DNA from: JAGXLC01 sp041686375
GTDB taxonomy: Bacteria; Bacteroidota; Bacteroidia; Bacteroidales; UBA12077
Assembly: GCA_041686375.1 (NCBI GenBank)
Contig: JAWLEB010000002.1
Span: 1 to 64,000, forward strand
Direction: 5' to 3'
DNA: 64,000 nt
In this document: piece by piece, positions 17,401-26,479 of the stretch
Numbering within the stretch: the stretch's first letter is position 1
Layout: each line of letters opens with the position of its first letter
The notes under the pieces: generated by a model
Seen by the model: the letters and a program-made list of their open reading frames with translations, nothing else
The model's database searches: none
Told to the model about the DNA's origin: nothing
Program-made: the position numbers and the translations under genes

Positions 17401-18285
17401 CTATTCTTCCTCAGCCGTTTGTTTTTTAGATACACCCAAAGCTTGTGTAAGTCTGTCAAGGAATATAGCCAGAATAACAATCCCGAGGCCGGCTTCAAAG
17501 CCTAATGCCATATCTGCTTTAAGAATACCACGGTAAACTGCTTGTCCAAGGCCACCAGCTCCAACCATAGAGGCAATAACTACCATAGATAATGCCAACA
17601 TAATTACTTGGTTCACACCAGCTAAAATGGTCGGCATTGCCAGGGGTATCTGAACTTTATATAATAATTGCCTTTGTGTACAGCCAAAAGCCAGGGACGC
17701 TTCTACAACATCTTTCTGAACATTACGGATACCAAGGTTTGTTAACCTCACAGCCGGTGGCAGAGAAAATACAATGGTAGCAATTACACCAGGAACATTA
17801 CCCACACTAAAGAAGATAATGGCTGGTATAAGATATACAAATGGGGGCAGTGTTTGCATAAAGTCAAGGATGGGTCGAATAATTTTTTCACCTGTATCAT
17901 GTCTGGCCGCATATATTCCAACCGGAATACCAATAATTAATGCCACAATCGCTGAAACTAATATTAAAGCGATAGTTTGCATTGTTTCTTCCCAATATCC
18001 CATAGTATGCAATAACCATAGACCCAAAATGGTAAATAAAAACATTCCACCTCCGGCTTTCCATGCACCTTTGCTAAAAGGCTTAAATCCTTTCGAATTA
18101 AGAACATAAGAAATAATAGCAAATATGATAATAACTATATACGGGTGTAGAAACATTAGGGCGTTCTCAAGTGATGTTACCATGACATCAACACCTACTG
18201 TTATTGCATCAAAAAACCCGGAGGCATTGGCATAAAGCCAATCAACTCCACTTTCCACCCATTTACCTAAAGGTATATTTATCAT
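17401..18285 (-). CDS. opuAB: Glycine betaine ABC transporter permease
   Basis: 294 residues with about six to seven membrane helices and the conserved EAA loop EASLAFGCTQRQLLYKVQIP, which contacts the ATPase. It belongs to the ProW/OpuAB family that forms the channel for betaine uptake. The ATG overlaps the end of the ATPase gene by four bases, and a strong AAGGAGGAG ribosome site lies within that gene, so translation is coupled. Confidence 0.93.
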   Translation of the reverse strand: MINIPLGKWVESGVDWLYANASGFFDAITVGVDVMVTSLENALMFLHPYIVIIIFAIISYVLNSKGFKPFSKGAWKAGGGMFLFTILGLWLLHTMGYWEETMQTIALILVSAIVALIIGIPVGIYAARHDTGEKIIRPILDFMQTLPPFVYLIPAIIFFSVGNVPGVIATIVFSLPPAVRLTNLGIRNVQKDVVEASLAFGCTQRQLLYKVQIPLAMPTILAGVNQVIMLALSMVVIASMVGAGGLGQAVYRGILKADMALGFEAGLGIVILAIFLDRLTQALGVSKKQTAEEE

Positions 18286-19520
18286 AAGTCAACTCCTCCT
18301 TCTTTCTTTAATTGTTGAACTTCTTTTCTCTCTTTTCCAATCATCTCAGCTATCACAGTTGAATGAACAACAACTCCAATTAATTTTTTATTTTCATCTA
18401 CTACTGCTAGATTAAGATCTGTATCAAGGAATAGTGGTAGCAGTTCATTAACTGGTGTATCTGCAGTAACAGCAGTTACCTCTTCTTTAGTATACATATG
18501 TTCTTTAATATCTCGCATACCTTTATCTTCCATCTCTTTCATATCACTATCCTTTACAAAGCCCATAAATTTAGCATGCTCATCAATTACTGGTAACGAA
18601 GTGACCCCGGCATTACTCATTTTTCTTAATGCCGCTCTTGGTCCGTCTTGTTTTATTCTCACGCTGGCAGGATTTTTAAACATAACAGTTCTTGCAGTTA
18701 CAATACCGCCTCTGTCAACATTCTCCACGAATGCACGCACATAATCATCAGCCGGATTTGTAAGAATTTGTTCCGGTGTTCCGGTTTGAACAATGTAACC
18801 ATCTTTCATTATGGCTATTCTGTCACCAAGTTTAAGGGCTTCGTCAAGGTCGTGGGTTATAAAGAGAATTGTTTTTTGAACTTTTTCCTGAAGTTGCAGA
18901 AGTTCATCCTGCATATTGCTTCTGATCAAAGGGTCGAGAGCACTAAAAGCTTCATCCATAAGGAGGATTTCCGGATTCGTAGCTAATGCCCGGGCCAGTC
19001 CTACTCGTTGCTGCATTCCACCACTAAGCTGTCCTGTCATTTTTTCTTCATAGCCTTCAAGCCCAACGGTTTTAATCACATCATAAGCTTTGTTGATACG
19101 GGTTTCTTCATCTACTCCCTGTATTTCCAGGCCAAAAGCAACGTTGGAACTAACGGTTCTGTGTGGCAGCAAACCAAAATGCTGAAAGACCATAGTCATC
19201 TTTTTCCGGCGTATGTTTTGCCTCAACTCTTTTTCACCGGCGTCAAGAATATTAATTCCATCAACCTTAATTGACCCTTCAGTGGGTTCAATTAATCTGT
19301 TGAAACATCTAAGCAATGTTGATTTGCCACTTCCGGACAACCCCATTACTACAAACACTTCTCCCTCTTCAATTCCTAAGGTAGCATTATTAACACCAAC
19401 AGTACAACCCGTCTGGTGTAGGATTTCTGTTTTGCTTGTCCCTTGTTCGAGAAGTCTTTGTGCCTCTTTTACTCTCTTGCCAAAAATAACACTTAAATTT
19501 TCTACTAGTATTTTATTCAT
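18282..19520 (-). CDS. opuAA: Glycine betaine ABC transporter ATPase with tandem CBS domains
   Basis: 412 residues. Residues 1-270 are an OpuAA/ProV ATPase with Walker A GLSGSGKST (about 60-68), signature LSGGMQQRVGLARAL and Walker B ILLMDEAFSALDP. Residues about 275-405 hold two CBS motifs (ITARTVMFKNP… and …MYTKEEVTAVTADTPVNELL). In related OpuA systems the CBS pair senses ionic strength and gates transport, so the importer is probably switched on by osmotic upshift. First gene of the three-gene operon, with a TAAATTTG box about 30 bases upstream. Confidence 0.94.
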   Translation of the reverse strand: MNKILVENLSVIFGKRVKEAQRLLEQGTSKTEILHQTGCTVGVNNATLGIEEGEVFVVMGLSGSGKSTLLRCFNRLIEPTEGSIKVDGINILDAGEKELRQNIRRKKMTMVFQHFGLLPHRTVSSNVAFGLEIQGVDEETRINKAYDVIKTVGLEGYEEKMTGQLSGGMQQRVGLARALATNPEILLMDEAFSALDPLIRSNMQDELLQLQEKVQKTILFITHDLDEALKLGDRIAIMKDGYIVQTGTPEQILTNPADDYVRAFVENVDRGGIVTARTVMFKNPASVRIKQDGPRAALRKMSNAGVTSLPVIDEHAKFMGFVKDSDMKEMEDKGMRDIKEHMYTKEEVTAVTADTPVNELLPLFLDTDLNLAVVDENKKLIGVVVHSTVIAEMIGKERKEVQQLKKEGGVDL

Positions 19521-19548
19521 ATGGAATTGTTCTATTATGAACCATCAT

Positions 19549-19556
19549 CAAATTTA
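19549..19556 (-). promoter_or_regulatory. Predicted -7 box of the opuA operon
   Basis: TAAATTTG on the minus strand, about 29 bases before the opuAA ATG. The same octamer is used at the porin promoter (21018-21025). Confidence 0.4.
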
Positions 19557-19617
19557 GCGAAAAATTCAATAAATTAAAAATTATTGGTGTTGAAATTATT
19601 CATAACTCACCAATTTA

Positions 19618-19655
19618 AATGCTTCTCATTCCAAGTAAAAGGAAAGAGAAGCATT
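19618..19655 (-). terminator. Hairpin after the outer-membrane barrel gene
   Basis: Inverted repeat AATGCTTCTC / GAGAAGCATT with an 18-base loop, starting 20 bases past the stop of the barrel gene and followed by T-rich sequence on the minus strand. It may separate the barrel gene from opuAA or only reduce read-through. Confidence 0.5.
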
Positions 19656-19675
19656 GTTATGAAATTATTTTTAGG

Positions 19676-20977
19676 TTAAAAATAGTAACCTAAGTTTATG
19701 TTAAAACGAAGGTTCCAGTCCATATCATCGGTTGGAACAGGCGTACCAATTTCCTGTGGATCATTGGTATAATAAGCTCCTTCTTCATCGTCTCCCTGAT
19801 AAAGTTGTCCAGCTCCAAAGCCAGTTCCAAAGTTATCAGTTAACCATGCATGATTCTTGCCCATAGCGAAATCAACATATGTATAAACGCTTCCGGCAGT
19901 AATCATAAAGCCTGGTACTAACATGTGAGAATCAGCAAAGTCATAGCTTTCACCGCCTACCTCTAATTCGCCATCTTTTGTCATCAAAGAATAGTCAATA
20001 TATGGCTGAATATTTGAAATCGGGCCAATATCAACCGGTATACTATATGCGAGACCAGCTGAAAGCATATTTGCTCTTGCGGCTACACCGTCACCATAAT
20101 ATGGATCACCATAAGCTCCCATCTGGACTCTGTCAAGGGTTTCACCATCATCATTCTTTGCAGCAAAATCATAATTAACATATTGTAATTTAAGATTAAA
20201 ATCGCTGAAATTTGAGTTCATATGAAGGCCTATAGCATGTCCGTATTCAGTTTCATCTAAAGTTGAATTGTGAACTCCCTGCATTTGTCCGGAAAATCCA
20301 ATTTCGGTACCCTCAGTTACCATATAAGCTAACCTCACATTAAATTGATTTAATTCACGAATTGAAGCAGTAGTACCTGATAATGCACCAGATGTATCTG
20401 GTATAATATTATAAGAATATGTCCCGGCACCGGGGCCACCGAAAGAAGCTTGTCCATAAGCAGGTCCGGTAGGTTCTGCTTGTCGGAAATATGCTGCTTT
20501 TATATTCAATTTATCACTTGCATTATAGTCAAATTTAACACCCATATCGTAATCATCTTCCAGACCAACATAATATGGAGTTAAAAACCACCAGCTATGA
20601 GAATTAAAAGTTAAATTTCCGAAAGGAACCTGGGTTACACCAAGCTGCATATTCAGATCATCAGAAAAGTCATAACCCAAATATCCATGGTGGATAAAAT
20701 GAGTATTAAAAGTTGGATAGAAACGGTATTCAAAACTTAAATCTACCCCTCCCATGGTTCCGTCAACATTCAATCTCCAGGTATCCCATGTAGCGTTTGT
20801 GTTTAAAGTTGTAGGATCTGATTCATAAGAAGTACTAAAAATGTTGTAACGCATTGCACCACCAAATGTAAAGCCTTCCTCTTCTTCCTCTTCCTGTGCT
20901 GATGATACAAGAGGATTTAAAAAGAATAAGAGCATTAGAACTGAAATTAAGGTCTTAAAATAGTTTGTTGTTTTCAT
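19676..20977 (-). CDS. Outer-membrane beta-barrel protein (porin-like)
   Basis: 433 residues with a signal peptide ending SSAQ, then a glutamate run (about six residues), then repeated amphipathic strands rich in aromatic residues, ending in NLGYYF. The C-terminal phenylalanine is typical of barrels folded by BamA. The blocks AMRYNIFSTS, DVDLSFEYRFYP-like strands and LGVTQVPFGNLTF resemble phosphate-selective-porin-type and OmpL-like barrels (about 16 strands). It precedes the opuA operon on the same strand and shares its -7 octamer, so it may admit osmolytes across the outer membrane; that link is inference. Confidence 0.75.
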   Translation of the reverse strand: MKTTNYFKTLISVLMLLFFLNPLVSSAQEEEEEEGFTFGGAMRYNIFSTSYESDPTTLNTNATWDTWRLNVDGTMGGVDLSFEYRFYPTFNTHFIHHGYLGYDFSDDLNMQLGVTQVPFGNLTFNSHSWWFLTPYYVGLEDDYDMGVKFDYNASDKLNIKAAYFRQAEPTGPAYGQASFGGPGAGTYSYNIIPDTSGALSGTTASIRELNQFNVRLAYMVTEGTEIGFSGQMQGVHNSTLDETEYGHAIGLHMNSNFSDFNLKLQYVNYDFAAKNDDGETLDRVQMGAYGDPYYGDGVAARANMLSAGLAYSIPVDIGPISNIQPYIDYSLMTKDGELEVGGESYDFADSHMLVPGFMITAGSVYTYVDFAMGKNHAWLTDNFGTGFGAGQLYQGDDEEGAYYTNDPQEIGTPVPTDDMDWNLRFNINLGYYF

Positions 20978-21017
20978 AAATTATAATTTTTAATGTTAAT
21001 ATTTAAAATAAAGTAAC

Positions 21018-21052
21018 CAAATTTAATATATTTTATAATATTGCGTACAAAA
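21018..21052 (-). promoter_or_regulatory. Predicted promoter of the outer-membrane barrel gene
   Basis: On the minus strand TTTTG (21052-21048), a 22-base spacer, then TAAATTTG (21025-21018), leaving a leader of about 35 bases. The -33 element abuts one copy of an 11-bp direct repeat (ATATTGCGTAC). Confidence 0.5.
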
Positions 21053-21160
21053 TAAAAATCCATAATTGTTTCACATGTAACTAATTTACAAAAATTAACA
21101 ATTAAATTATAAACAATCCATATATTTTTTTGACAAAACATATCTTTCTATATTGCGTAC
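21038..21160. repeat. Two copies of ATATTGCGTAC upstream of the barrel gene
   Basis: Identical 11-mers at 21038-21048 and 21150-21160, 112 bases apart. One copy touches the predicted -33 box. Possible regulator binding sites. The rest of the gap 20978-21431 is AT-rich and holds no gene I can support. Confidence 0.35.
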
Positions 21161-21431
21161 TCTTATTATTTCGTTTATAATCAAATAATTACAAAAAAAT
21201 ATTTTAGTTTCTTCAAAATCGGCTCAAAATATGTTCTGTAAAACCTTTAAGATTTAGATTTAGATACAAAAAGGAATAAACATTGTTCAAAGAAACAGAA
21301 ATTGATATAAAATAATATAAAAAGAAGGGGCTCCCTTATTGCACTATATAAGAAACATGTATAGTAAATACATCCCTCAATTTTTGCCGAAACAAGATAG
21401 AAACACGTTCAAAATTCTCTGAAATAAAAAA

Positions 21432-21448
21432 CCCCACCTAAGGCGGGG
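21432..21448 (-). terminator. tRNA-Phe terminator
   Basis: CCCCGCC-TTA-GGTGGGG followed by TTTTTT on the minus strand, one base after the tRNA CCA end. One G·U pair forms only in the minus-strand transcript, which supports this orientation. Confidence 0.85.
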
Positions 21449-21449
21449 C

Positions 21450-21525
<76 letters not shown>

Positions 21526-21544
21526 ATTTCTCAGTAAGCGATTG

Positions 21545-21575
21545 CAAAAGTAGTTAAAAATTTTAATCTACAAAA
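21545..21575 (-). promoter_or_regulatory. Predicted promoter of tRNA-Phe
   Basis: TTTTG (21575-21571), 18-base spacer, TACTTTTG (21552-21545) on the minus strand, placing the start of transcription about a dozen bases before the tRNA. The remaining gap to 21836 carries no gene. Confidence 0.6.
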
Positions 21576-21711
21576 TATTCTGAACAAAAATCTATCATTT
21601 TTATCAGGCTGGTATTCCATTTGAATGTGGGATTAATTAGATGCTTTCTCATCTTGAAAACTATAATTTAAAGATTAAACAGGAAAAAATTATTGTCGAG
21701 GTAAGTTTTTA

Positions 21712-21719
21712 TACTTTTG
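21712..21719 (+). promoter_or_regulatory. Possible -7 box for the M16 peptidase gene
   Basis: TACTTTTG with a TTG 16 bases upstream, giving a leader of about 110 bases. Confidence 0.35.
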
Positions 21720-21836
21720 CAAAAATACTCAGTAGAATTATCAACGTTTTTATGTTAAAATAAGGTTAAAAATTATATAATCTTATTTATTCAGTTTACT
21801 TAGTAACACATATAAAATAAAGGAGTTAAATCATAC

Positions 21837-23057
21837 ATGTATTTTTTTACACATACTTTCTCAAATGGACTCAAAATAATACATCTTCCTTCGGAATCTG
21901 ATGTAGCTCATTGTGGACTAATAATTAATGCGGGCTCAAGAGATGAAAAGGATGGTGAGCAGGGGATCGCTCATTTTATAGAGCATTTAATTTTCAAGGG
22001 AACCAAAAAACGTAAAGCATTCCATGTTCTATCCCGTATGGATGATATTGGAGGAGAAATAAATGCGTATACCAGCAAAGAAGAAACATGTATACATACC
22101 TCTTTTATCAAAGAAGAATATCAGAGAGCCCTGGAGTTGCTCTCAGATATTATAACCAATTCTACTTTTCCACTGCAAGAAATGGATAAAGAACGCAATG
22201 TTATAATAGATGAAATTAATTCATATCTTGATAATCCTGCGGAAGCTATTTACGATGACTTCGAGGAGCTTGTTTTTAAAAATCAACCACTGGGAAATAA
22301 TATCCTTGGCAATCCGGCCAATTTAAGAAAATTTACCAAAGATGATATAGAAGAATTCATCGCGAAAAATTATATTCCTAACCATATGGTAATTGGCTCA
22401 GTGGGCAAAATAAAGTTTTCTAAGTTAATTCATTTTGTGGAAAAATATTTTGGTGGACTTCGAACTGCATATAATGAATCATCAAGAGTTCGCTTCCTTG
22501 GATATACTCCTGCTCAGCATACAGCTAATAAAAATACGAATCAGGTTCATTGCATGATTGGAAATATTACATACGATATGTATCATCCTGAGAATTACAC
22601 TATGGCATTGCTTGATAATTTAATCGGGGGGCCTGGCCTAAACAATAGATTGAACATGTTGCTGAGAGAAAAATTAGGCTATGTTTATCATGTGGAGTCT
22701 AACTATTCGGCCTTTACAGATGTTGGATTATTTTCCGTTTATTTTGGAACTGAACCTAAAAAACTCGACAAAACACTTCAACAGGTGATGAAAGAGTTTA
22801 AAAATCTTAGAGAAAAAAAGTTAGGAGCAATACAACTCAGTAAAGCCAAGAAACAACTTTATGGACAAATAGCTATAAATGCTGAGAACAAATCTGCGCT
22901 GATGCTTTCAGCCAGTAAAAACTATTTAATGAAAAATCAAATAGATTCTTTACAAGACATTTATCGAAAGATAGAACAAATATCGGCCAACGATATTTTA
23001 GCAACAGCAAACAAAGTCTTGGAGCCTGATAATTTATCACTATTAATCTATAAATAA
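21837..23057 (+). CDS. M16 family zinc metallopeptidase
   Basis: 406 residues. The inverted zinc motif HFIEH (residues 46-50) with the downstream glutamate in NVIIDEIN is that of insulinase/processing-peptidase M16 enzymes. The second half (about 170-400) is the non-catalytic M16_C domain. There is no signal peptide, so it is probably cytoplasmic, as for PqqL/YmxG-like short M16 proteins of Bacteroidota. Members degrade or trim peptides inside a closed chamber, usually as dimers. AAAGGAG ribosome site before the ATG. Its stop codon is followed immediately by the ATG of the O-methyltransferase gene. Confidence 0.92.
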   Translation: MYFFTHTFSNGLKIIHLPSESDVAHCGLIINAGSRDEKDGEQGIAHFIEHLIFKGTKKRKAFHVLSRMDDIGGEINAYTSKEETCIHTSFIKEEYQRALELLSDIITNSTFPLQEMDKERNVIIDEINSYLDNPAEAIYDDFEELVFKNQPLGNNILGNPANLRKFTKDDIEEFIAKNYIPNHMVIGSVGKIKFSKLIHFVEKYFGGLRTAYNESSRVRFLGYTPAQHTANKNTNQVHCMIGNITYDMYHPENYTMALLDNLIGGPGLNNRLNMLLREKLGYVYHVESNYSAFTDVGLFSVYFGTEPKKLDKTLQQVMKEFKNLREKKLGAIQLSKAKKQLYGQIAINAENKSALMLSASKNYLMKNQIDSLQDIYRKIEQISANDILATANKVLEPDNLSLLIYK

Positions 23058-23708
23058 ATGTTACAAATCCCGAAAGAAATTGAAAAATATTTAATCGAGC
23101 ATTCTGATAAAGAAGATGATTTATTATCCGAGTTATACAGGGAAACCCACAAAAAAGTACTACACCCGAGAATGTTATCGGGTCCTATCCAGGGGAAACT
23201 CATTGAGATGATTACAAAAATGATAAATCCGCAAAATGTCCTGGAAATAGGAACGTATACGGGTTATTCTGCAATATGCATTGCTAAGGGACTCAATAAA
23301 GGCGCTCAAATCCATACTATTGAAATTAATGATGAACTTGAAGAATTCATCCGTCATTATTTCAAGAGGTCTGGATTAGAAAATAGGATCCATCTTCATA
23401 TTGGGAATGCACTTAAGATAATAGAGCAGCTCCCAATTAGCTTTGACATGGTATTTATAGACGGAAATAAAAGTGAATATCCTGAATACCTGGAAAAATG
23501 CAAGCATAAGTTAAATCCGGGAGGTTTTATTATCGCCGATAATGTTTTTTGGGATGGCAAAGTTCTAAGAGACACAAAGAACGCTGACTACCATACACAA
23601 GGCATTAAAACATTCAACAAAATGGTACAGAGAACCCCCCAACTGGAAAACATAATGCTTCCTTTGAGAGATGGATTAAATATTATTCGGAAGAAAACAA
23701 ATATTTAG
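23058..23708 (+). CDS. O-methyltransferase (class I SAM-dependent, CCoAOMT-like)
   Basis: 216 residues. The SAM-binding VLEIGTYTGYSAICIAKGL, the acidic VFIDGNKSEYPEYLEK and the IIADNVFWDGKV block are diagnostic of the metal-dependent O-methyltransferase family 3. In Bacteroidota this gene is widespread and its substrate is unknown. It begins with no gap after the M16 peptidase gene, so both are in one transcript. Confidence 0.9.
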   Translation: MLQIPKEIEKYLIEHSDKEDDLLSELYRETHKKVLHPRMLSGPIQGKLIEMITKMINPQNVLEIGTYTGYSAICIAKGLNKGAQIHTIEINDELEEFIRHYFKRSGLENRIHLHIGNALKIIEQLPISFDMVFIDGNKSEYPEYLEKCKHKLNPGGFIIADNVFWDGKVLRDTKNADYHTQGIKTFNKMVQRTPQLENIMLPLRDGLNIIRKKTNI

Positions 23709-23801
23709 TCTACTTTTAAGCTTTAAGCGGATTGCCTGTGAATCTTCAAAAACTGTAAACAAATCATAAAATTTGAAGGATTTAAAAATCAGCCAATAAA
23801 A

Positions 23802-24362
23802 TCATAGGCCTATCTTATTCCCTATTTCTTTCATCGCATTAAGGGAGATTTCAATGAATTCATCCAAAGGAATTCCGATTTTTTCACATTCTCTGATAGT
23901 ATCTCTGTTTACAGATGCGGCAAACGCCTTCTCCTTCATTCTTTTACGTATTGATTTTGGTTTAACACTTTGAATCTTTTTATCAGGATACACCAAAGCT
24001 GTGGCATAAATCAGTCCGGTTATTGTTTCCCCTGCAGCCAAGGCATGCTGAAATTCGGTAGTTCTTTCCATACCGGTAGCCTCTTCATTATGCATTTTAA
24101 TGGCATCAATACTTTCCTCATCAAGGCCTTTTTCTCTCAGAATGTTAACAGCTTCCAATGCATGTCGCGTAGGCTCCTTATCCGTAATTTCAGCATCTAT
24201 ATCATGCAACAATCCAGCTACTGCCCATTTTTCCTCATCTCTGCCAAGACGCTTCGCCAAGGCCCTCATAACTGCTTCTGTTGCATAGCTATGAAACTTC
24301 ATTTTATCGTCGCTAAGATATTCGTCCAGTAATTTGTGAGCTTCATCCAATGTCATAATCAT
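23802..24362 (-). CDS. HD domain-containing phosphohydrolase-like protein
   Basis: 186 residues. Metal-binding H…HD…D pattern: HSYATEAVMRALAKR, then GLLHDIDAE, and HNEEATG further on. HD proteins hydrolyse phosphomonoesters or nucleotides; this short HDIG-type form has no defined substrate. A second ATG two codons in is also possible. It follows the small hypothetical gene and the RlmI-like gene on the same strand. Confidence 0.85.
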   Translation of the reverse strand: MIMTLDEAHKLLDEYLSDDKMKFHSYATEAVMRALAKRLGRDEEKWAVAGLLHDIDAEITDKEPTRHALEAVNILREKGLDEESIDAIKMHNEEATGMERTTEFQHALAAGETITGLIYATALVYPDKKIQSVKPKSIRKRMKEKAFAASVNRDTIRECEKIGIPLDEFIEISLNAMKEIGNKIGL

Positions 24363-24386
24363 TATGTTTTAGTGAATTTAAAATAT

Positions 24387-24701
24387 TTATAAACCATATT
24401 GCTTTGAAAATAATGAACTTTGCTTGTATGCTCCATACAAATATTCATCAGTCACATGCAGAGTCTGATATTTTCGTTTCCCCTCGGAAAATTCATCAAT
24501 CTTATTTATATTCTCAGTAGTTTCAACACAAAACATTTCAATGCCTCTGCTTATAGCTGAATAAAGTATATCATTCTTAAGGTATAATCCATTACTTTTG
24601 CCCTCAGCCTCCAATTTCTGTTGAATAGTAAGATGTTCCGATAAATCAAGGTTTAGTACCAGAAGTTCTCCTTCCATTTGCAATGAAAGTGATGTCTTCA
24701 T
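24387..24701 (-). CDS. Hypothetical protein downstream of the RlmI-like gene
   Basis: I do not recognise this protein. From ATG 24701 it has 104 residues with no signal peptide, membrane segment or cysteine motif. It appears to be a small mixed alpha/beta protein (MKTSLSLQMEGELLVLNLDL…, then a helical TIQQKLEAEGKSNGLY). It begins 11 bases after the rRNA methyltransferase gene and 24 bases before the HD gene, so it is probably the middle of one operon. Confidence 0.65.
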   Translation of the reverse strand: MKTSLSLQMEGELLVLNLDLSEHLTIQQKLEAEGKSNGLYLKNDILYSAISRGIEMFCVETTENINKIDEFSEGKRKYQTLHVTDEYLYGAYKQSSLFSKQYGL

Positions 24702-24711
24702 AAGCAATACT

Positions 24712-25908
24712 CTAATTTATTTGAAGCACCAATCCTTTTAAATATTCTCCTTCAGGATGAAAAATGCTAATAGGATGATCTGCAGGTTGCGTCAATTGAT
24801 ACAGAACCTTAACGTTTCTGCCGGCTGATGCACTTGCTGCAAAAACCATCTTTCTAAAATTCTCTGTGCTGACTACCTGAGAACAAGAGAATGTAAACAA
24901 AACTCCTCCTTGTGCAATTTTCTCCATTGCCAATCGGTTTAGGCGTTTATACCCCTGCAGGGCATTGGATAAAACATTATTGTGCTTAGCAAAAGCAGGT
25001 GGATCCAGAACAATTAAACCATAGTCATCTTTCATTTCTTTTAAAAATGAAAACGCATCAGCAACAATTCCTTTGTGTTTGTGTTTTTCTGTAAAATTTA
25101 ACTCCACATTTTGATCTGCCAGTTCAATTGCTTTTGCCGAACTGTCAAGGGTATCTACCCGCTCACAGTCACCTGCGAGAGCATAGACCGAGAAACCTCC
25201 TGTATATCCAAAAAGATTTAATACTTTTCTGTCTTTTGCCAATTGTTTTACCATATATCTGTTTTCACGCTGATCAACATAAAAGCCTGTTTTCTGACCT
25301 TCTTCCCAATTTACCTTAAACAAAAGATCATGCTCTTTTACCTCATTTCCGGATACATCGCCATAAAGATAATAATTTTCTTTTTCAATATCAGCTTTAT
25401 AGGGTAATGTTAAAACGCTTTTATTATAAAGGCCGGTTAATGATTCTCCCAGTGTTTCTTTAATCGCTTCAGCAATAAAAGCCAGGTTTCTGTACATCCC
25501 AACCGAATGAAGCTGAATAACCCCGAAACCATTATAGTAATCAACAATTAATCCGGGTAAACCATCGCCCTCAGCATTTATAAGACGAAACACGTTTGTT
25601 TCTGTACTGTGAAGCAAACCCAGCATTTTACGCAAATTACAGGCTTCTTCAATTTTTGTTTTCCAAAAAATAGAATCAATTGCTACCTCCTTAAAAGATA
25701 AGATACGTATTGCAATAGTACCTTTTTGATAATGTCCCTTTCCAAGAAATTCATCCTTATTGTCATAAACTTCAACAATATCCCCTTCTGCAGGAGTATT
25801 CCCTTTTATCTTTTTTATTGCACCCGAAAAAACCCAAGGATGATATTTGCGTAATGACTGGTCTTTACCTGATTTAAGTATTATCCGGGTTGATTTCATT
25901 TTGTCCAT
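24712..25908 (-). CDS. rlmI: RlmI-like 23S rRNA cytosine-C5 methyltransferase
   Basis: 398 residues: N-terminal PUA domain (about 1-85, KYHPWVFSGAIKKI… GHYQKGTIAIRIL), a central EEHEH-type region, and a Rossmann methyltransferase with VLNLFGYTGGFSVYALAG, the DPPAFAK motif and the catalytic cysteine in FSCSQ. It should methylate a cytosine in 23S rRNA (m5C1962 in E. coli). Its start overlaps the end of the 3'-5' exonuclease gene by 35 bases. A second in-frame ATG three codons later is an alternative start. Confidence 0.88.
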   Translation of the reverse strand: MDKMKSTRIILKSGKDQSLRKYHPWVFSGAIKKIKGNTPAEGDIVEVYDNKDEFLGKGHYQKGTIAIRILSFKEVAIDSIFWKTKIEEACNLRKMLGLLHSTETNVFRLINAEGDGLPGLIVDYYNGFGVIQLHSVGMYRNLAFIAEAIKETLGESLTGLYNKSVLTLPYKADIEKENYYLYGDVSGNEVKEHDLLFKVNWEEGQKTGFYVDQRENRYMVKQLAKDRKVLNLFGYTGGFSVYALAGDCERVDTLDSSAKAIELADQNVELNFTEKHKHKGIVADAFSFLKEMKDDYGLIVLDPPAFAKHNNVLSNALQGYKRLNRLAMEKIAQGGVLFTFSCSQVVSTENFRKMVFAASASAGRNVKVLYQLTQPADHPISIFHPEGEYLKGLVLQIN

Positions 25909-26479
25909 CCTCTGTTAATCTATTATACAATTCATAGCATACCCATGCATCGGTTGCAGCATATCGAAGTTGAGCAGGGCTTAAAATTTCCTTCTCCCAA
26001 TTTGAAAGGCGTTGGGATTTTGAAATACGCCCTTCCAATACGATAGCCGATAACTTTTTCAAACCGGTGTTTTTGATAGACAATTCTTGAGCAATGTTCT
26101 GAATATCAACAAAATTTTTAGGCTCAAAAGATTTAAGTTTTTTAAGGTCTCTAAGATCATCCTTGATAGCAAGGCCAAGCTTCATAATAGTATCATCGGA
26201 CAAAATACGGGCGAGTTCATCTGGTAATCCAATACGATTAATCCTGAATAAAAAAGCAATATCTGAAGTTGCCAATTGGAGCAATGCAGTTTTATTGACT
26301 CTCCCCTTCTTAAAACTGGGTTTAGCTTCTGTGTCAAATCCCAGTTGACTATGTTCTCTCAGCAGAGGCAATGCTATATCTAATTTTTCTATGGTATCTA
26401 TCAAAAAAATATCTCCTTCAAATTCTTTCCGGGGCATCTTTTTTATTTCTTCATTTGTTATTGATTTTTTAAACCTCAT
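25874..26479 (-). CDS. RNase D / WRN-type 3'-5' exonuclease domain protein
   Basis: A DnaQ-like 3'-5' exonuclease of about 201 residues. Visible are Exo I LGFDTEAKPS (DxE), Exo II GLAIKDDLRDL with the following FVDIQN, and Exo III LRYAATDAWVCYELY (YxxxD). It lacks an HRDC domain, as many short Bacteroidota homologues do. It likely trims RNA or DNA 3' ends. ATG at 26479 is preferred over an upstream TTG. It overlaps the DUF5063 gene by 11 bases, so translation is coupled. Confidence 0.85.
   Translation of the reverse strand: MRFKKSITNEEIKKMPRKEFEGDIFLIDTIEKLDIALPLLREHSQLGFDTEAKPSFKKGRVNKTALLQLATSDIAFLFRINRIGLPDELARILSDDTIMKLGLAIKDDLRDLKKLKSFEPKNFVDIQNIAQELSIKNTGLKKLSAIVLEGRISKSQRLSNWEKEILSPAQLRYAATDAWVCYELYNRLTEDGQNEINPDNT

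Noticed and set aside
21164..21431. Possible small RNA or gene between the barrel promoter and tRNA-Phe
   Set aside because: Only AT-rich sequence and a short AAGGG/CCCTT hairpin; no promoter-plus-terminator arrangement.
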